A DNA stretch of 50,781 bases from positions 1 through 50,781 of the forward strand of contig JASEGA010000015.1 in assembly GCA_030018315.1 (NCBI GenBank), written 5' to 3'. Numbering within the stretch: position 1 is the stretch's first letter; the number at the start of each line of letters is the position of its first letter. The position numbers were made by a program, and so were the translations under genes. Shown piece after piece: positions 42,909 through 50,689 of the stretch. The notes beneath the pieces were generated by a model. The model was not told the DNA's origin and did not search any database. It saw only the letters and a list, made by a program, of their open reading frames with translations. The DNA comes from a bacterium. GTDB taxonomy: Bacteria; Hydrothermota; UBA3073; JACQXS01; JAGMCI01.

Positions 42909-43747
42909 TTTAAAGAAATGCTGACTACTGTCTTTAACTCCTCTAATTTATCCAAATAAGTTGGTCTCTCTATATCTACAAACTTGCCGCATACTATTTC
43001 ACCATCGAGTTTAATATCTGTAAGTTTTCCGAAGGATCCCGTGGAAAGGTCAATATCACGTTTTATCACACTCTTTTCTTTAAAGTATTTCATTATATCA
43101 ATACCTCTTGCTTTACGATTTTTTCGTCCATACTCAGTTGGACATGGAGAAATGACTTCAATAAAACTAAAGCCACGTTTATTAAATGCCTCACCTATGG
43201 CACGCTTAAGTTGATGCACATGTAGGGTAGTCCACCTTGCTACATACACTGCACCAGCAGCTGCTGTAAGGTAGACGAGATTAAATGGATGCTCAAAATT
43301 ACCGTAAGGACTTGTAGATGTTATTCCTCCAACAGGGGTTGTAGGTGCTACTTGACCACCAGTCATCCCATAAATAAAGTTGTTTACACAAATAACAACT
43401 AACTCCACATTCCTGCGTGCCGCATGGATTATGTGATTACCACCTATTGCAAATAGGTCACCATCACCGGCAAGAATAAAGACTTTAAGTCTTGAATTTG
43501 CAAGCTTTAGTCCTGTAGCAAATGGGATTGCCCTACCATGGGTAGTGTGAAAGGAGTCCAGATTTATATAGCCCGGCGCCCTACTCGTGCACCCAATACC
43601 TGATACAGTTACAAACTGCTCCTCAGGAATACCAGATTCCTCTATTGCCCTTATACAACAAGAAACGATAGTCCCTATACCACAACCAGGGCACCAAATG
43701 TGAGGTAACCTATCTGTCCTAAGTAAATGGTCCATTGGATGATTCAT
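42905..43747 (-). CDS. korB: 2-oxoacid:ferredoxin oxidoreductase beta subunit (thiamine-diphosphate binding)
   Basis: 280 aa. IWCPGCGIGTI, GIGCTSRAPGYINLDSFHTTHGRA and the ThDP/Mg motif GDGDLFAIGGNH...VNNFIYGMTGGQ are diagnostic. CPGCG-type cysteines may ligate a cluster. Follows korA across a 70-bp gap filled by an interspersed repeat. Cytoplasmic. Confidence 0.9.
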   Translation of the reverse strand: MNHPMDHLLRTDRLPHIWCPGCGIGTIVSCCIRAIEESGIPEEQFVTVSGIGCTSRAPGYINLDSFHTTHGRAIPFATGLKLANSRLKVFILAGDGDLFAIGGNHIIHAARRNVELVVICVNNFIYGMTGGQVAPTTPVGGITSTSPYGNFEHPFNLVYLTAAAGAVYVARWTTLHVHQLKRAIGEAFNKRGFSFIEVISPCPTEYGRKNRKARGIDIMKYFKEKSVIKRDIDLSTGSFGKLTDIKLDGEIVCGKFVDIERPTYLDKLEELKTVVSISLK

Positions 43748-43779
43748 TTTTCTATTTCCTAATTCCTACTACTTTTTAC

Positions 43780-43820
43780 TGTCATTGCGACCACGAGCAA
43801 AGCGTGGTGGGAAGCAATCT
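43780..43820. repeat. TGTCATTGCGACCACG...GAAGCAATCT repeat between korA and korB
   Basis: Outer ends ATTGC/GCAAT with an inner stem CCACG/CGTGG. A hairpin inside a polycistronic kor mRNA; may influence mRNA stability. Confidence 0.7.
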
Positions 43821-44971
43821 CATTTTCGTTTCTTTGCTACCTCTTCTATTGCTTGACTTATTTCTTCTGGCTTATGAAAGCCACCACCTGCATGAGGTAC
43901 AAGTAATGTCTTTACAGCTGAACATCTCTCTACTTCATAAAAAATTTGTCCTAAATTCATCTCTACCACAACGAAGCCAGTTATATGGTTTGATAATTCT
44001 CTAACCATAGCTTCAGGGAATGGCCATATAGTTATAAGCCTAAGGTAACCAACTTTTATCCCTTTACGCTTAGATAACTCAATACCTGACCATACAATCC
44101 TTGATGTTATGCCATAAGATATAACAACAACATCAGCATTATGAGTGTCTATTTCTTCAACTCTTATTATTTTATTTGCATTCTTTCTTATCTTATTAAC
44201 AAGCCTCCTGACAAGCCTACCCTGCGCCTCCTCTTTCATCACTGGATAGCCACGTTCATCATGAGTTAGACCAGTTGTATGTATCCTATAGCCATCGCCT
44301 GCCTTTATAATTGGAGGAACAAGGTCTGAGTCTGGCTTATGAGGAAGGTAGTCACCGGGTTTTAGAGTTGTATATCTTCTTGGTGTTATTTTTACCTCTT
44401 CCGGTGTTCGAAACTTTACTTTTTCTGTCATATGACCAACAGCTGCATCTGAAAGCACAATTGTTGGTACTCTATACTGCTCTGATAAATTAAATGCTTC
44501 AATTGTTAAATCAAAAATTTCTTGTGGTGAATTAGGTGAAACAGCAATTATTTCATAGTCACCGTGCGACCCCCACCTTGCCTGCATCACATCTGCTTGT
44601 CCTTCCATTGTAGGTAAGCCAGTTGATGGACCACCACGCTGGATATTGACTACTACACAAGGAACCTCCATCATCGCACCAAGTCCGATATTTTCATTCA
44701 TTAAAGAGAAGCCAGGTCCTGATGTTGCAGTCATAGACTTTACACCTGCCCAAGAAGCACCAAGTATAGCAGCTATTGAGGCTATCTCATCTTCAAACTG
44801 GACAAAAACACCACCTAATTTAGGTAACCTCTCAGCCATATGCTCGCCTATCTCAGTTGATGGTGTAATTGGGTAGCCAGCAAAAAATCTACAACCCGCC
44901 ACTATTGCACCTTCAGCACATGCAATGTTGCCTTGAACGAAATGCTCACCCTTTAAAAACTCTGTGTTCAT
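43820..44971 (-). CDS. korA: 2-oxoacid:ferredoxin oxidoreductase alpha subunit
   Basis: 383 aa. FAGYPITPSTEIGEHMAERL (33-52), ATSGPGFSLMNENIGLG and VNIQRGGPSTGLPTMEGQADVMQARWGSHGDYEIIA are the pyrimidine-domain blocks of KorA/VorB/PorA, with the DHDERGYP-type GLTHDERGYPV segment supporting 2-oxoglutarate specificity. Core subunit with KorB. Upstream lies a 165-bp repeat island separating it from korD. Confidence 0.9.
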   Translation of the reverse strand: MNTEFLKGEHFVQGNIACAEGAIVAGCRFFAGYPITPSTEIGEHMAERLPKLGGVFVQFEDEIASIAAILGASWAGVKSMTATSGPGFSLMNENIGLGAMMEVPCVVVNIQRGGPSTGLPTMEGQADVMQARWGSHGDYEIIAVSPNSPQEIFDLTIEAFNLSEQYRVPTIVLSDAAVGHMTEKVKFRTPEEVKITPRRYTTLKPGDYLPHKPDSDLVPPIIKAGDGYRIHTTGLTHDERGYPVMKEEAQGRLVRRLVNKIRKNANKIIRVEEIDTHNADVVVISYGITSRIVWSGIELSKRKGIKVGYLRLITIWPFPEAMVRELSNHITGFVVVEMNLGQIFYEVERCSAVKTLLVPHAGGGFHKPEEISQAIEEVAKKRK

Positions 44972-44976
44972 TATAC

Positions 44977-45135
44977 CTGATTACACAGATTTATTTTACC
45001 TGCCTGCCGCAGGCAGGGATTACGCAGATTAAATAGGTAAGGCATCTTGCCTTACCTTGTGAAGCTGGAAGCCTCACCTATTTTCCATCTGTGTAATCTG
45101 GTTTTATGCACCCGTACGGGTGGACAATCTGTGTA
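44977..45135. repeat. Repeat island between korD and korA
   Basis: Outer copies of ATTACACAGAT (plus) and ATCTGTGTAAT (inverted) enclose CCTGCCT-GCCGC-AGGCAGG (44999-45017), GGTAAGGCA-TCT-TGCCTTACC (45036-45056), a GTGAAGC/AGCCTCAC stem and the ACCCGTACGGGT dyad (45109-45122). No reading frame. It appears to be built by successive insertion of several element families. Confidence 0.8.
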
Positions 45136-45136
45136 A

Positions 45137-45379
45137 TCATAATTCATAACTCATTTTTGCTTCTTTATAAACTGTAAATATAGCAAATTCAGGACAAATA
45201 AGCTCACAAGTCTTACAATTTGTGCAGGCAGCACCATCTTTAACAAAAGGAGGATGATACCCCTTTTTAGTGAACTTAGTTGATAGTTCTAATACAGCTT
45301 TTGGACAAAATTCAACACAATAGCCACAACCTTTACATCTTTCTTCAAGTATGTAAATATCAGCCTTCACCAATTTCAT
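45137..45379 (-). CDS. korD: 2-oxoacid:ferredoxin oxidoreductase delta subunit (2x[4Fe-4S] ferredoxin)
   Basis: 80 aa. Two CxxCxxCxxxCP clusters: CKGCGYCVEFCP (15-26) and CTNCKTCELICP (52-63). Carries electrons from KorAB to soluble ferredoxin. First gene of the kor unit. The ATG at 45379 is only 3 nt from the -10 box, so translation may instead start at the GTG three codons on (45370). Confidence 0.9.
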   Translation of the reverse strand: MKLVKADIYILEERCKGCGYCVEFCPKAVLELSTKFTKKGYHPPFVKDGAACTNCKTCELICPEFAIFTVYKEAKMSYEL

Positions 45380-45382
45380 AAC

Positions 45383-45411
45383 ATAGTATCATAAAGTAAT
45401 CTATCCGTCAA
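45383..45411 (-). promoter_or_regulatory. kor operon promoter
   Basis: Minus strand TTGACG (45411-45406), a 17-bp spacer and TACTAT (45388-45383), directly before korD, with no Shine-Dalgarno sequence. Confidence 0.55.
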
Positions 45412-45450
45412 ACAAAAAATTCAGACCCAATACCATTTTCTTTCCATTTT

Positions 45451-47019
45451 CTAAAGATTTTTAAGATTGATAAAGAGCTTATTTACATAAATTAAGGCAC
45501 GGTCACGATTTTTTAGAAAATTGTGTAGTAGGAATTCGGGTGAAGCACTAATTTGACCATCAAAAATTTTTCTCCCATTCACTTCAAGCACAACATTTTG
45601 ATCAAGTTGAACCATATCAGGGAGTATATAAATTGTGAAGGCACCAACTTGGGAAGCCTTAATAGAAAATTTATTGCCGCAAAAATAAGCCTCTAAGCGT
45701 GCCGATGGTTGTCCACGTCTAAACAGATTATATTTGGTAGGACCTGGAAATTGTCCCTTTAATTTAAGTTCTTGTCCTTGTCTAAGGATTGTCATTTCTG
45801 CCCAATCACCACATTTTTTATCTTCTTTATACTTATTTATATCGTCTAAATTATTAACAGGATTTTCTCCTAATTTAATAAGAACATCTCCTTCCTGGAT
45901 ACCCAATATTGCACAAAGTGTGCTGTCACCGACAACCTTGCCAATTCTCACCCCCGGTCCATTGTACTTGTCATCAGGCATAAATCCAAACATTACACGG
46001 TCATCTATCAACTCCATATTGTAGTCTTTATACCAGTCAGCATGGCCTTCAGCGATTATTGAATCGATGGAAAGCCACATACATCCCATCCCAGGATATG
46101 CACTCTCCCATTTGATTATAGAACTCAGACTACGAGGATGAGTTTCCATAAATTTTACCATAAGAGGCAATTCCTTATCAACGTAGTCAAAACTATGTCC
46201 AATATCTGCATAGATACGATAAAGAATATTAGCACCAGCACTTTGGGCAAGTTCAATTATAGGAGTAATTTTTTTAGCTGGATAGAGCTCATCTTTCTCA
46301 GTACTTATCACATATAGAGGACAATTAAAGAGATTAATAAAATATGTTTGTAGCCCACCCCATGAACCCACACCAGGATGCCCATTGAGTGGCAAAAAGG
46401 CTGCAAAATCTGTTGGATAACACATTGCAAATAAAAATGAGCCAGAGCCTCCATCAGAAAAGCCGGTTAGGAAAACACGGTTGTCATCAATATTAAAATT
46501 TTGCTTAGTAATACGAATCTGTTGTAATACATTTGATACACCAACTGAATCCCACCAAGTAGCCCCAAATTGACCAAGTGGAAAAAGAAGAATATAATTA
46601 TACTTATCGGCTATTTTGATAAAAGGTGAATTTTGTACATACTCTTCTGGTTTTTCTATGATATCTGGTCGACTTATGCCTCCATGGAGGTAAATCAGAA
46701 GTGGAGTTTTTTTACTCGGGTCATAAGTCGATGGAACATACCAACAGAATGGGCGCTTAATCCCATCGATACAGAGGTTCTCATTAGTAATTATACCAAT
46801 CTTATCCAATTTCTTAAACTTTATGTTCTGTAGCAATGCTATCAGACTATCAACGGAAGGTTTTTCTTTTAATATTTGGTTAATGATTTGTTCCTGTTCT
46901 TTTGTATTGGTTGTTCTTAGAAGTTTATCCAATGATTCGGAAAGATTAACAGCACCACTCTGAAAAGGAACGATAATCGTGAAAATGAATAAAAAGGAAT
47001 TTATTATTTTATTATCCAT
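45451..47019 (-). CDS. Exported alpha/beta-hydrolase (esterase-like) with C-terminal PDZ domain
   Basis: 522 aa from ATG 47019 (the frame extends 6 codons further). Signal peptide MDNKIINSFLFIFTIIVPFQ. Hydrolase features: oxyanion loop LIYLHGG (~108-114), nucleophile S188 in LTGFSDGGSG and a probable His in YADIGHSFDYV. Residues ~355-435 form a PDZ-like domain (GPGVRIGKVVGDSTLCAILGIQEGDVLIKLGENPVNNLDDINKY, shortened here in meaning: the typical GI..GDVL..NG.PV pattern). Its ATG overlaps the NuoL-like stop (TAATG), an odd partner for a respiratory subunit. Confidence 0.75.
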   Translation of the reverse strand: MDNKIINSFLFIFTIIVPFQSGAVNLSESLDKLLRTTNTKEQEQIINQILKEKPSVDSLIALLQNIKFKKLDKIGIITNENLCIDGIKRPFCWYVPSTYDPSKKTPLLIYLHGGISRPDIIEKPEEYVQNSPFIKIADKYNYILLFPLGQFGATWWDSVGVSNVLQQIRITKQNFNIDDNRVFLTGFSDGGSGSFLFAMCYPTDFAAFLPLNGHPGVGSWGGLQTYFINLFNCPLYVISTEKDELYPAKKITPIIELAQSAGANILYRIYADIGHSFDYVDKELPLMVKFMETHPRSLSSIIKWESAYPGMGCMWLSIDSIIAEGHADWYKDYNMELIDDRVMFGFMPDDKYNGPGVRIGKVVGDSTLCAILGIQEGDVLIKLGENPVNNLDDINKYKEDKKCGDWAEMTILRQGQELKLKGQFPGPTKYNLFRRGQPSARLEAYFCGNKFSIKASQVGAFTIYILPDMVQLDQNVVLEVNGRKIFDGQISASPEFLLHNFLKNRDRALIYVNKLFINLKNL

Positions 47020-48431
47020 TAACTTACAAATAACCAAAACTTTGAGATAAAAATACCTAATAGTAACGAGATAATTCCTAACCCAAGCACACAGCTAACC
47101 ATTGTCTTACTTGTTTTTATCCTACCTTTAATTTGCGACTCGCCAAGAAATATTCCATTAAATAGCCTAAATGTATAGAATAAAGTTAGCATAGCCGAGA
47201 ATATAACTAACCCTGCAACTAATAAATGACCAGTCTCCACAAGCCCAATAATAACACCAAGTTTAGCCCAAAAGCCACCAAATGGTGGTAACCCTGCTAT
47301 AGAGGCAATACAAAACAGAAACCCAACCCCAGTTGCTGGGCTCAATTTCATAAAGCCACCAAGCTTACGGATGTCCATATCACGAGTCTCTTGTTCTAAA
47401 ATTCCAGCACCAAAAAAAAGACCCGCCTTCCCAATACCATGGATAACAGAATATAACAACGCTGATTGGATACCAATCTCACTGAGTATTCCAAAACCCA
47501 TTAGAATATATGCAATCTGTGAAATTGAAGAGTAAGCTATTATCTTCTTAATATCTGTAGAGACAAGTGCAGCACCACCAGCAATAATTGAGGAACCTAC
47601 TGCAAGGAATAATATCCATGTCCAAGAGAGATAAAAAGTGCATACAAATATTTTAGCAAATGCAAGTAACCCAATTTTAGAGACTATGCCAGAGAGAAGA
47701 GCAGATGATGAAGATGGAGCTGCAGGATATGCAGCTGATGGCCAAGTATATATAGGCAAGAAAGCTGATTTAGCAATCAGACCTATGAAAATGAGGTTAA
47801 ATATTTGAGATGAATGGTCAAGAGTCTCGCCTATTAATAGATTTAAGTCAAGTACTCCCTTTTGTAAATAAATGAAAATGAACCCAAAAAGCATAAGGGA
47901 TGAGCCAAGATAAGTCATCAAAAATGTCTTATTCGCTATCTTAGTAAGTTCAGGCTTTCTTATGGAGCCAACAAGACGCCAAGTTGTGAATGCTGAAAGC
48001 TCCCAAAATATGTAAAGTAATATAAGATTGTTTGCATATGAGACTCCCATAAGTGAACCAATTAAGAGGGTAGTCACAAAATAGTATTCTGACTTCTCAT
48101 TTTTTATATAATTTATTGAATAAATAAGTGAAATAAGTCCTATAAATGAGAATAGGAGTGCAAAAACAAGTGAGATACGGTCTAATTCAAAGCTAATGTT
48201 AAACAAAGGGGTGCCAAATCTAAATGGTTGTATTAAAATGCTTTGTCCCGTTTCCATATGGAACGGGATTTGACTACCAATCACAGCTGGAATTAACGCA
48301 CAAGACAAAATTAAAGACCCAACTACAGTGATGATTGCCCATGTCTCCCTTGCTTTATCTCTGAGAACAAGACAAAAAAAAGAACCTATAAAAGGTAGCC
48401 AAATACTTGCAAGGAGTAAATTGTTAATCAT
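47019..48431 (-). CDS. NuoL/M/N-type (Mrp/hydrogenase) proton-translocating membrane subunit
   Basis: 470 aa, about 13-14 membrane helices. Conserved channel residues are visible: Glu in LLYIFWELSAF (TM5), Lys in GLIAKSAFLPIYTW (TM7) and Lys in HGIGKAGLFFGAG (later helix), as in antiporter-like subunits of complex I and group 4 hydrogenases. Residues 55-62 (IPFHMETG), in the first extracytoplasmic loop, derive from an in-frame palindrome. It starts immediately after the NuoH-like stop. Complex identity (Mbh, Ech, Fpo or Nuo-like) cannot be settled because no catalytic subunits are here. Confidence 0.85.
   Translation of the reverse strand: MINNLLLASIWLPFIGSFFCLVLRDKARETWAIITVVGSLILSCALIPAVIGSQIPFHMETGQSILIQPFRFGTPLFNISFELDRISLVFALLFSFIGLISLIYSINYIKNEKSEYYFVTTLLIGSLMGVSYANNLILLYIFWELSAFTTWRLVGSIRKPELTKIANKTFLMTYLGSSLMLFGFIFIYLQKGVLDLNLLIGETLDHSSQIFNLIFIGLIAKSAFLPIYTWPSAAYPAAPSSSSALLSGIVSKIGLLAFAKIFVCTFYLSWTWILFLAVGSSIIAGGAALVSTDIKKIIAYSSISQIAYILMGFGILSEIGIQSALLYSVIHGIGKAGLFFGAGILEQETRDMDIRKLGGFMKLSPATGVGFLFCIASIAGLPPFGGFWAKLGVIIGLVETGHLLVAGLVIFSAMLTLFYTFRLFNGIFLGESQIKGRIKTSKTMVSCVLGLGIISLLLGIFISKFWLFVS
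48246..48268. repeat. In-frame palindrome TCCCGTT(T)CCAT/ATGGAACGGGA in the nuoL-like gene
   Basis: 11-bp arms plus a bulged T, encoding IPFHMETG. Outer arms identical to those of the element in the methyltransferase gene (25452-25480). Confidence 0.8.
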
Positions 48432-49358
48432 TTATATTCTAAACAGTGCCAAAATGAACCCTATTATAGAGGCGACAAGAACTTTACCCCAAAAGAATTT
48501 AAGTGCCTGGTCAATTCGGACACGTGGATTTACATTCTTTATTACAATTATTACAAAAAGGATAAGCCCATACTTAATGAAGGTCCATAAAATATTTAAT
48601 CCTTTAAAATTAATTCCACCAAGAAACATAGTAATTAAAAATATTGGAAGTACAAAAAGTAGTGTGTATTTCATTAGTTTAATAAAAGCAAGTGGCGGTC
48701 CCCCATATTCTATATATGCACCCTCAGCAATCTCTGTATCAGCTTCAGCTAAATCAAATGGGACATAGCCTAACTTTGCAATAACACAAATTAATGCAAC
48801 AAAAAATGCAATAGCAGAAGATAATGAATTAGTAAACATCATACCATGTGTAGACTGATACCTAAGTATGGCTCCAATGTTTATCTCCTCTACCTTGCCT
48901 ATGGGCGTAAATACTGCAAATATAAGCGGTAATTCATAAGCTATAAGTAGCTTTATCTCCCTTGATGTCCCAATAGCAGCAAGTGGGTTACCACTCGCTG
49001 ACCCGCCAATAATAGTTGATATTGGCGGCAATATTAATAGATACAGGACTACAATTATATCACCAATAAATGCTTTGCTTGGATTTAAATTTATTTGCCA
49101 AAGGATTACACTTACTAATAGAACGCCGACAAACCCAATAATTGGAGCCATTAGGAAGGCAATACGATTACCTGCACTTGGGACTATTGTTTCTTTACCT
49201 AAGAGTTTAAAGAAATCGGCAAAATTTTGATACCAAGGTGGACCGACCCTATATTGTATCCTCGCCGTTAACTTGCGGTCTACCCAGCCTACAAGTAAAG
49301 AGAGGACAAATGTAAATAAAAAACCAGGAAATATAAGCCACGAGAAGATAAGGTTCAC
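48432..49358 (-). CDS. NuoH-like membrane subunit (complex I/group 4 hydrogenase)
   Basis: 308 aa, eight predicted helices. The GWVDRKLTARIQYRVGPPWYQNFADFFKLLGKE region (shown here as separate marks RKLTARIQYRVGPP and FADFFKLLGKE) and YVPFDLAEADTEIAEGAYIE are the quinone-chamber/interface signatures of NuoH and hydrogenase HyfC/EchB. GTG start at 49358. First of a three-gene group with the NuoL-like subunit and the PDZ esterase; the peripheral arm genes are absent. Confidence 0.88.
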   Translation of the reverse strand: MNLIFSWLIFPGFLFTFVLSLLVGWVDRKLTARIQYRVGPPWYQNFADFFKLLGKETIVPSAGNRIAFLMAPIIGFVGVLLVSVILWQINLNPSKAFIGDIIVVLYLLILPPISTIIGGSASGNPLAAIGTSREIKLLIAYELPLIFAVFTPIGKVEEINIGAILRYQSTHGMMFTNSLSSAIAFFVALICVIAKLGYVPFDLAEADTEIAEGAYIEYGGPPLAFIKLMKYTLLFVLPIFLITMFLGGINFKGLNILWTFIKYGLILFVIIVIKNVNPRVRIDQALKFFWGKVLVASIIGFILALFRI

Positions 49359-49449
49359 TGTAACTATTTCAAAAAAAACAAATTACAAAGCTCAAATGAT
49401 TTTGACATAAAATATTGAGCAAAATTATGAATTTTAATGCTGAATGCTA

Positions 49450-49476
49450 CCCCGCACCTATACATAGGGGGCGGGG
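49450..49476. repeat. Intergenic palindrome CCCCGC...GCGGGG
   Basis: Stem CCCCGC-a-CCTAT / ATAGG-gg-GCGGGG in the gap between the LivK-like gene and nuoH-like gene; no T-run, so a repeat more than a terminator. Confidence 0.65.
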
Positions 49477-49512
49477 CATAATTGAGCATTTAGAATTTAG
49501 CATTTCTAATGA

Positions 49513-50613
49513 TTAATATGTTGTTACCATTTCAATAGGCTTACCAGGCTCAAACTTAATAATCATCAAACTCCTTCTTGGCTCCCTCCCTTTTGTAAAA
49601 TCTATAGTCCCTGTTGCACCTAAGAAGCTGGTTGACTTGATGTTGTATTGGAAATTACTTCTTGTAACTCGTCTTGAGCGTTTAAAGATTTCTTGAATTA
49701 ATCTTATAGCATCATAACCTAAGGCTGAGAATGTCTCAGGTTCTATACTGTATTCAAGCCTAAATTGATGCAAAAATTCCTGTACCTCCGGAGCACCATA
49801 GTTATAGAAAAAATGAGTTGAATAGTAATTTACACCAGGTCGGTTGCCAATAATTCTTGATAGCTCAGGTGAATCCCAGCCATCTCCCCCAATAAAGGGA
49901 ACCTTAATTCCAATATCCCTTGCTTGACGAGTTATCAGGCTGGCTTCTGAATAAAATGCAGGTATAAATACACAAGCAGGATTGGCTGCCTTCACAGATT
50001 TGAGCTGTGTCTCAAATATTGTATCACTTGCCTCAAATGTGTGCTTAGAGAGAATTTTGCCACCTAACCTACTGAATTCAAGTTCAAAACTTTCACATAA
50101 GCCTGCAGAATATGGGTCACGAGGGTCTAAGAAAATGCAGGTAGATTTAGCTTTTAGATTTTCTATGGCAAACTTTGCAAGCATCACCCCCTGAAATGGG
50201 TCAGTAAATGATATTCGCCATACCCAGTCTCTACCTTCAGTAGCTTTAATTCCTGTAGCAGTTGGGGTGATAATTGGAATACGTGACTTATCTGCATATT
50301 CACCTATACGGATTACATTCTTTGTTGTGAGTGGCCCTATTATGCATAAAACTCCTTGTTTATGAAGCTTGTCTACAGCAAGGTAAGCAGCTTCATCTTC
50401 ACCTTTATCATCCTCTACAATAAGCTCTACTTGCCTACCATTTATTCCACCATGAGTATTGATAATATTAGCACCAAGCTGTACACCTTTTAAGCACATA
50501 TCACCATAAGAAGAAAGTGGACCCGAAATCGGTAATACTACTCCTATTTTTACAGGCTTCTTGGCACAACCAAAACCAAGTAGCCATAAAATTAAAAAAT
50601 AATATTTTAACAT
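49513..50613 (-). CDS. LivK-type ABC transporter substrate-binding lipoprotein
   Basis: 366 aa. Signal peptide with lipobox LLGFGC (Cys16). KIGVVLPISGPLSSYGDMCLKGVQLGANIIN and VELIVEDDKGEDEAAYLAVDKL are typical of the branched-chain amino-acid/amide-binding (Peripla_BP_6) family. No permease or ATPase genes adjoin it, so it may be an orphan receptor or serve a transporter elsewhere. Shine-Dalgarno AGGAGG before the ATG and its own promoter. Confidence 0.88.
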   Translation of the reverse strand: MLKYYFLILWLLGFGCAKKPVKIGVVLPISGPLSSYGDMCLKGVQLGANIINTHGGINGRQVELIVEDDKGEDEAAYLAVDKLHKQGVLCIIGPLTTKNVIRIGEYADKSRIPIITPTATGIKATEGRDWVWRISFTDPFQGVMLAKFAIENLKAKSTCIFLDPRDPYSAGLCESFELEFSRLGGKILSKHTFEASDTIFETQLKSVKAANPACVFIPAFYSEASLITRQARDIGIKVPFIGGDGWDSPELSRIIGNRPGVNYYSTHFFYNYGAPEVQEFLHQFRLEYSIEPETFSALGYDAIRLIQEIFKRSRRVTRSNFQYNIKSTSFLGATGTIDFTKGREPRRSLMIIKFEPGKPIEMVTTY

Positions 50614-50638
50614 TTTGCCTCCTAACCGCAGGACTTAA

Positions 50639-50666
50639 ATTTTATGTAATAATTTCAGTTTGTCAA
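50639..50666 (-). promoter_or_regulatory. Promoter of the LivK-like gene (with normal leader)
   Basis: Minus strand TTGACA (50666-50661), a 16-bp spacer and TAAAAT (50644-50639), then a ~25-nt leader containing AGGAGG. Contrasts with the leaderless promoters elsewhere. Confidence 0.6.
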
Positions 50667-50689
50667 GCTTTTTTGTCCAATGTCCAATG

